In this document: in pieces, positions 5,991-9,091 of the stretch
Layout of the letters: every line of letters starts with the position of its first letter
Numbering within the stretch: position 1 is the first letter of the stretch
NCBI GenBank assembly: GCA_947629275.1
Contig: CANRDG010000071.1
Span: forward strand, 1 to 9,091
Source of the DNA: an uncultured Clostridia bacterium
Lineage (GTDB): Bacteria; Bacillota; Clostridia; Oscillospirales; Ruminococcaceae
DNA: 9,091 bases
Direction: 5' to 3'
Notes under the pieces: generated by a model
Seen by the model: only the letters and a program-made list of their open reading frames with translations
What the model was told of the DNA's origin: nothing
The model's database searches: none
Program-made: the position numbers and the translations under genes

Positions 5991-7357
5991 AGATCGCTGT
6001 GATAGGCGGCGGCAAGGTGGGAAGCAATCTTGCCGAGCAGCTGGTAAGAGAGGGTCACGACGTTACGATAGTTGACAACGACCCTGCAAACATCAAAAGA
6101 ATACAGAACTCTGCCGATGTGCTTTGCGTTGAGGGCAACGGGGCATCTGTTGAAGTGCAGAAGGCGGCAGGCGTTGGCAAGACTGATATGCTTATTGCGA
6201 CGACGCCGAATGATGAGATAAATATGCTTTGCTGTCTGTTTGCGAAAAAGCTTGGCGCAAAGAGGACTGTTTCACGCGTGAGGGCGCCGGAATACTACAG
6301 CCAGATGGATCTTATACGCGATGAACTCAGCCTTTCAATGGTAATAAACCCCGAACGCACTGCGGCTGACGAGATATTCAGAGTTTTAGCGTTCTCGGCG
6401 GCTTCGAGGGTGGAAGTTTTTGCGAAAGGCAGGGTGGAACTTGTTGAATACAAGCTGCCCGAAACTTCGCCTTTGGTGGGCAAGAGGCTAATGGATATAT
6501 ACGGCGCTTTTAAGCTGAACTGCCTTATTTGCGCGGTGCAGAGGAATGTTGGAGGCAAAGCGGAAACGTTTATACCCTCGGGCAATTTTGAGCTTATGGC
6601 AGGCGACATGATAAGCATTGCTTCGACCCACCGCTCGCTTGAAAAGTTTTTCAGAAATGCAGGCTCGTTCAGGACGAAGATAAAAAACGTTATGATAGTC
6701 GGCGGCGGAAAGATAGCTTATTACTTGGCGAGCCAGCTTATACACATAGGAATGAACGTTAAAATATTAGAAAGCGATATGCAAAGGTGCAACGACTTGG
6801 CGCAGGGGCTTGACAAGGCGTCTATAATATGCGGCGACGGAACGGATCAGGAGCTGCTTTTGGAGGAAGGCTTGAGAGACACTGACGCATTCGTATCGCT
6901 GACGGGCATAGACGAAGTAAACATTATTACCGCTTTATACGCGAAGAAAAATTCAAGCGCGAAAGTGGTTGCGAAGATAAACAGGGAAAGCTACGTTGAC
7001 CTTACGGCGCAGCTGGGGCTTGACAGCATAATATCGCCGAAATACGTGACGGCGGCAGGGATACTCAGTTATGTAAGGTCTTTGCAGAACACCGGCAACA
7101 GCGACATCGAGGCTCTTTACCACCTAGTTGGCGACAACGTTGAGGCGATAGAATTCAAAGTGCGCGACAGCATAGAGGGGCTTGTGGGTGTACCGCTGAA
7201 AGATATGGCTCTGAAAAAGGACATACTGATATGCTCGATCATTAGAAAGAGAAATATTCTGATACCGAGCGGCGCGGACACCATTGAGACAGGAGATTCG
7301 GTGGTTGTGGTATCTAAAGATCATCATTTCCGCTCTCTTAGCGATATACTTGATTAG
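5987..7357 (+). CDS. trkA: Trk potassium uptake system, regulatory subunit TrkA
   Basis: TrkA is the cytoplasmic nucleotide-binding ring that gates the TrkH potassium channel. The 456-residue length and tandem design (RCK_N, RCK_C, RCK_N, RCK_C) match full-length TrkA, not the shorter single-unit KtrA. The first Rossmann fold opens with IGGGKVGSNLAEQL (6-19) and has acidic VDND (29-32). The second begins VMIVGGGKIAYYLASQL (235-251) with ILES at 260-263. The two RCK_C parts are at about 140-222 (SPLVGKRLMDI) and 372-454 (EGLVGVPLKDMAL). In the second fold the last glycine of GxGxxG is alanine (Ala244), so nucleotide binding there may be weaker or different. The ATG overlaps the stop of the upstream EAL gene, with GAGGT at 5973-5977 inside that gene as binding site. 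trkH follows after 22 bp. RCK_C domains of Gram-positive K+ transporters are known c-di-AMP targets; whether these bind it cannot be read from the sequence. Confidence 0.95.
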   Translation: MKIAVIGGGKVGSNLAEQLVREGHDVTIVDNDPANIKRIQNSADVLCVEGNGASVEVQKAAGVGKTDMLIATTPNDEINMLCCLFAKKLGAKRTVSRVRAPEYYSQMDLIRDELSLSMVINPERTAADEIFRVLAFSAASRVEVFAKGRVELVEYKLPETSPLVGKRLMDIYGAFKLNCLICAVQRNVGGKAETFIPSGNFELMAGDMISIASTHRSLEKFFRNAGSFRTKIKNVMIVGGGKIAYYLASQLIHIGMNVKILESDMQRCNDLAQGLDKASIICGDGTDQELLLEEGLRDTDAFVSLTGIDEVNIITALYAKKNSSAKVVAKINRESYVDLTAQLGLDSIISPKYVTAAGILSYVRSLQNTGNSDIEALYHLVGDNVEAIEFKVRDSIEGLVGVPLKDMALKKDILICSIIRKRNILIPSGADTIETGDSVVVVSKDHHFRSLSDILD

Positions 7358-7379
7358 ACAAAAGGTGACATAAAGATAT

Positions 7380-8828
7380 ATGAATAAGACCATTGTTTTT
7401 CATTATGTTTCAAGAGCGACTCTTTACGGTTCGGCGCTGTTTTTGCTGCCTGCGCTGGTTAGTCTTTATTACGGCGAAAAAGACATTGTACTGACGTTTC
7501 TGATAGTTGCGGCTGCGGTGGCGATGATCTCAACGCCGCTTGCTATAATAAAGCCCAAAAACAAAAAGATGTACAACCGTGAGGCTTTGGTCATTGCCGC
7601 GTTTTTGTGGGTGATATTTCCGCTGCTCGGGGCTTTGCCTTTCTACATCAGCGGTGCGATACCATCATTCGTTGACAGCGTTTTTGAAAGCGTTTCGGGA
7701 TTTACTACGACGGGTTCTTCGATACTCTCGCAGGTGGAGAATTTGCCGAGAGGAATTCTCTTTTGGAGAAGCTTTACACACTGGGTAGGCGGCATGGGCG
7801 TTTTGGTTTTGCTTATTGCAATACTGCCGTCGTCGTCTTCGCACGCTATGGCGCTTATGCGCGCTGAATGTGCGGGGCCGCAGGTAGGCAAGATAGTACC
7901 CAAGGGAAGAAACAGTGCGGCGGTGCTTTATATAATGTACGCGGCTTTAACGCTTGTGCTCGTTATACTGCTGGTGGCAGGGGGTATGCCGTTTTTTGAC
8001 AGCGTATGCAATGCCATGGGTACGGCAGGCACGGGAGGATTCTCGGTGCGCAATGGCGGCATAGCCGACTATGATTCGACATATTTAGAGGCAGTGCTTA
8101 CGGGCGGTATGATAGCGTTCGGGGTGAATTTTTCGCTGTACTATTTCATACTGGTAAGGCGATTCAAAGATGCTTTCAAAAATTCGGAGCTGAGGGCTTA
8201 CATTGCTATACTTTTAATTGCTATGATAGCGGTAGGCATAAACATATACCCTGTTTACGGCTCGGTGCTGAAATGCATACGGTACTCGGCGTTTCAGGTG
8301 GCTTCGATAATGACATCTACAGGGTTTGCGACGGCGGACTTCTGCACATGGCCTATGCTTTCGCAGATGATACTTGTCATACTTATGTTTATAGGCGCGT
8401 GCGGAGGCTCGACGGGCGGCGGATTCAAGGTACAGCGCGTACTAATAACATACAAAAGCGCGTCGCGCTATCTTAAAAAGACGGTACACCCAAACTCTGT
8501 AAAGCTGATAAAGAGCGACGACAAGGCTATGGATACTGACACGGTACACGGGGTGCTCAACTATCTTGTTATATACATTGGCATACTGCTGGTTTCTATG
8601 CTTCTGATAGCTGCGAACAACGGCGATTTTACGACTGCCAGCACGTCTGTCATAACCTGCATGAACAACATAGGGCCGGGGCTTGGAAATGTTGGCCCTA
8701 TGTCTAACTTCGGGTTCTACTCGGATTTTTCAAAGTGTGTGCTGTCGGTAGATATGCTGCTTGGCAGGCTGGAATGTCTGCCGCTGGTAATACTTATTTC
8801 ACCGAGCGTTTGGAGGAAGAAGTTCTGA
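7380..8828 (+). CDS. trkH: Trk potassium uptake system, membrane subunit TrkH
   Basis: TrkH is the K+-translocating membrane protein of the Trk/Ktr/HKT family, built from four repeats of helix, pore loop and helix. The 482-residue protein is full length. Pore-loop motifs are visible in all four repeats: GFTTTGSS (107-114), GTAGTGGFS (214-222), TSTGFATADF (312-321) and NNIGPGLGNVGP (429-440), and all four keep the filter glycine. The family's glycine-rich gating loop is present as GACGGSTGGGFKVQR (339-353), as is FTHWVGGMGVL (132-142) after the first pore. The end, MLLGRLECLPLVILISPSVW (459-478), is the usual TrkH terminus and includes the conserved Arg463. Hydrophobic helices cover most of the chain. 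Binding site AAAGGTG (7361-7367) lies 12 nt before the ATG. It forms an operon with trkA and the EAL gene. I see no terminator after its stop codon, so transcription may continue into the next, AT-rich gene. Confidence 0.95.
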   Translation: MNKTIVFHYVSRATLYGSALFLLPALVSLYYGEKDIVLTFLIVAAAVAMISTPLAIIKPKNKKMYNREALVIAAFLWVIFPLLGALPFYISGAIPSFVDSVFESVSGFTTTGSSILSQVENLPRGILFWRSFTHWVGGMGVLVLLIAILPSSSSHAMALMRAECAGPQVGKIVPKGRNSAAVLYIMYAALTLVLVILLVAGGMPFFDSVCNAMGTAGTGGFSVRNGGIADYDSTYLEAVLTGGMIAFGVNFSLYYFILVRRFKDAFKNSELRAYIAILLIAMIAVGINIYPVYGSVLKCIRYSAFQVASIMTSTGFATADFCTWPMLSQMILVILMFIGACGGSTGGGFKVQRVLITYKSASRYLKKTVHPNSVKLIKSDDKAMDTDTVHGVLNYLVIYIGILLVSMLLIAANNGDFTTASTSVITCMNNIGPGLGNVGPMSNFGFYSDFSKCVLSVDMLLGRLECLPLVILISPSVWRKKF

Positions 8829-8849
8829 GAACAAAAGGGGTATTTAATT

Positions 8850-9091
8850 ATGAGACCACTCAACGTATCAATTACTGATAATATTCTTACCTATAATAAT
8901 ACAACTATTGTCATGGATAAAAAAATAATTGATTATGTTATCATATCCGAATATGTTATACTCCTTGAGGAATATACAGGTGATGGTGATTACAATTTAG
9001 TACACTGTTTTGATGCACGCAATTTAAATAAACTTTGGAAAATAAAAACACCTGAAAGAAGATTTATTGGAGAAACTCTATATCCATATGT
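8850..9091 (+). CDS. Partial AT-rich hypothetical protein, possibly beta-propeller like (cut by window edge)
   Basis: An open frame of 80 codons starts at ATG 8850 and runs off the window without a stop. AAAAGGGG (8833-8840) lies 9 nt upstream, a good ribosome binding site, and the gap from trkH is 21 bp. The start reads MRPLNVSITDNILTYN. Later segments IIDYVIISEYVILLEEY (26-42), NLVHCFDARNLNKLWKI (49-65) and FIGETLYPYV (71-80) alternate like beta strands, and FDARNLNKLWKI resembles a blade of WD- or PQQ-type beta-propellers. This is only a pattern impression and I recognise no family. Base composition differs sharply from trkH (about 27% G+C, counted over 8881-9060), and codons are AT-rich throughout. 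That fits a gene acquired later or belonging to an accessory module. No signal peptide is evident. Confidence 0.65.
   Translation, partial: MRPLNVSITDNILTYNNTTIVMDKKIIDYVIISEYVILLEEYTGDGDYNLVHCFDARNLNKLWKIKTPERRFIGETLYPY

Overview
The window looks like a stretch of chromosome from a low- to mid-GC Firmicute of the Clostridia, probably the Ruminococcaceae/Oscillospiraceae. This is inferred from the strong Shine-Dalgarno sites, consensus sigma-A type promoters, heavy use of ATA for isoleucine, a Thr-rich lipoprotein of the DUF3048 (YerB-like) family, and a Trk system together with a PilT ATPase. No species can be fixed from the sequence. I see no rRNA, tRNA, CRISPR array, insertion sequence or phage gene.

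Bases 1-1800, plus strand: a promoter drives a two-gene unit. It holds a divergent CobU-family P-loop protein, which lacks the usual guanylyl-acceptor histidine, and a PilT-type ATPase, closed by an intrinsic terminator. No other cobalamin or pilus gene is present. Bases 1817-3053, minus strand: a convergent single-gene unit encodes an exported DUF3048 lipoprotein. It has a perfect TTGACA-17-TATAAT promoter and its own terminator. The promoter position implies that translation starts at a TTG, not at the upstream ATG.

Bases 3054-3296 are a divergent intergenic region of about 240 bp with a second good promoter, reading right. Bases 3297-8828, plus strand, are a tight three-gene unit. An 897-residue c-di-GMP protein (degenerate GGDEF, GAF-like, PAS-like, second degenerate GGDEF, intact EAL) overlaps trkA by 4 bp, and trkH follows 22 bp after trkA. 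TrkA and TrkH form a potassium uptake system. The first gene should be a signal-controlled c-di-GMP phosphodiesterase, so c-di-GMP turnover and K+ uptake are translationally and transcriptionally coupled here.

From base 8850 to the window edge an open frame begins 21 bp after trkH. Its base composition is sharply different: about 27% G+C over 8881-9060, against 50% in the last 60 bases of trkH (hand counts). This suggests an accessory or transferred gene inserted behind the trk operon; it runs off the window.

The points most worth checking are the EAL-TrkA coupling, the two dead cyclase domains flanking sensor domains, the CobU homologue paired with pilT, and the composition break at the right edge. 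I did not find a clearly new multi-gene system.
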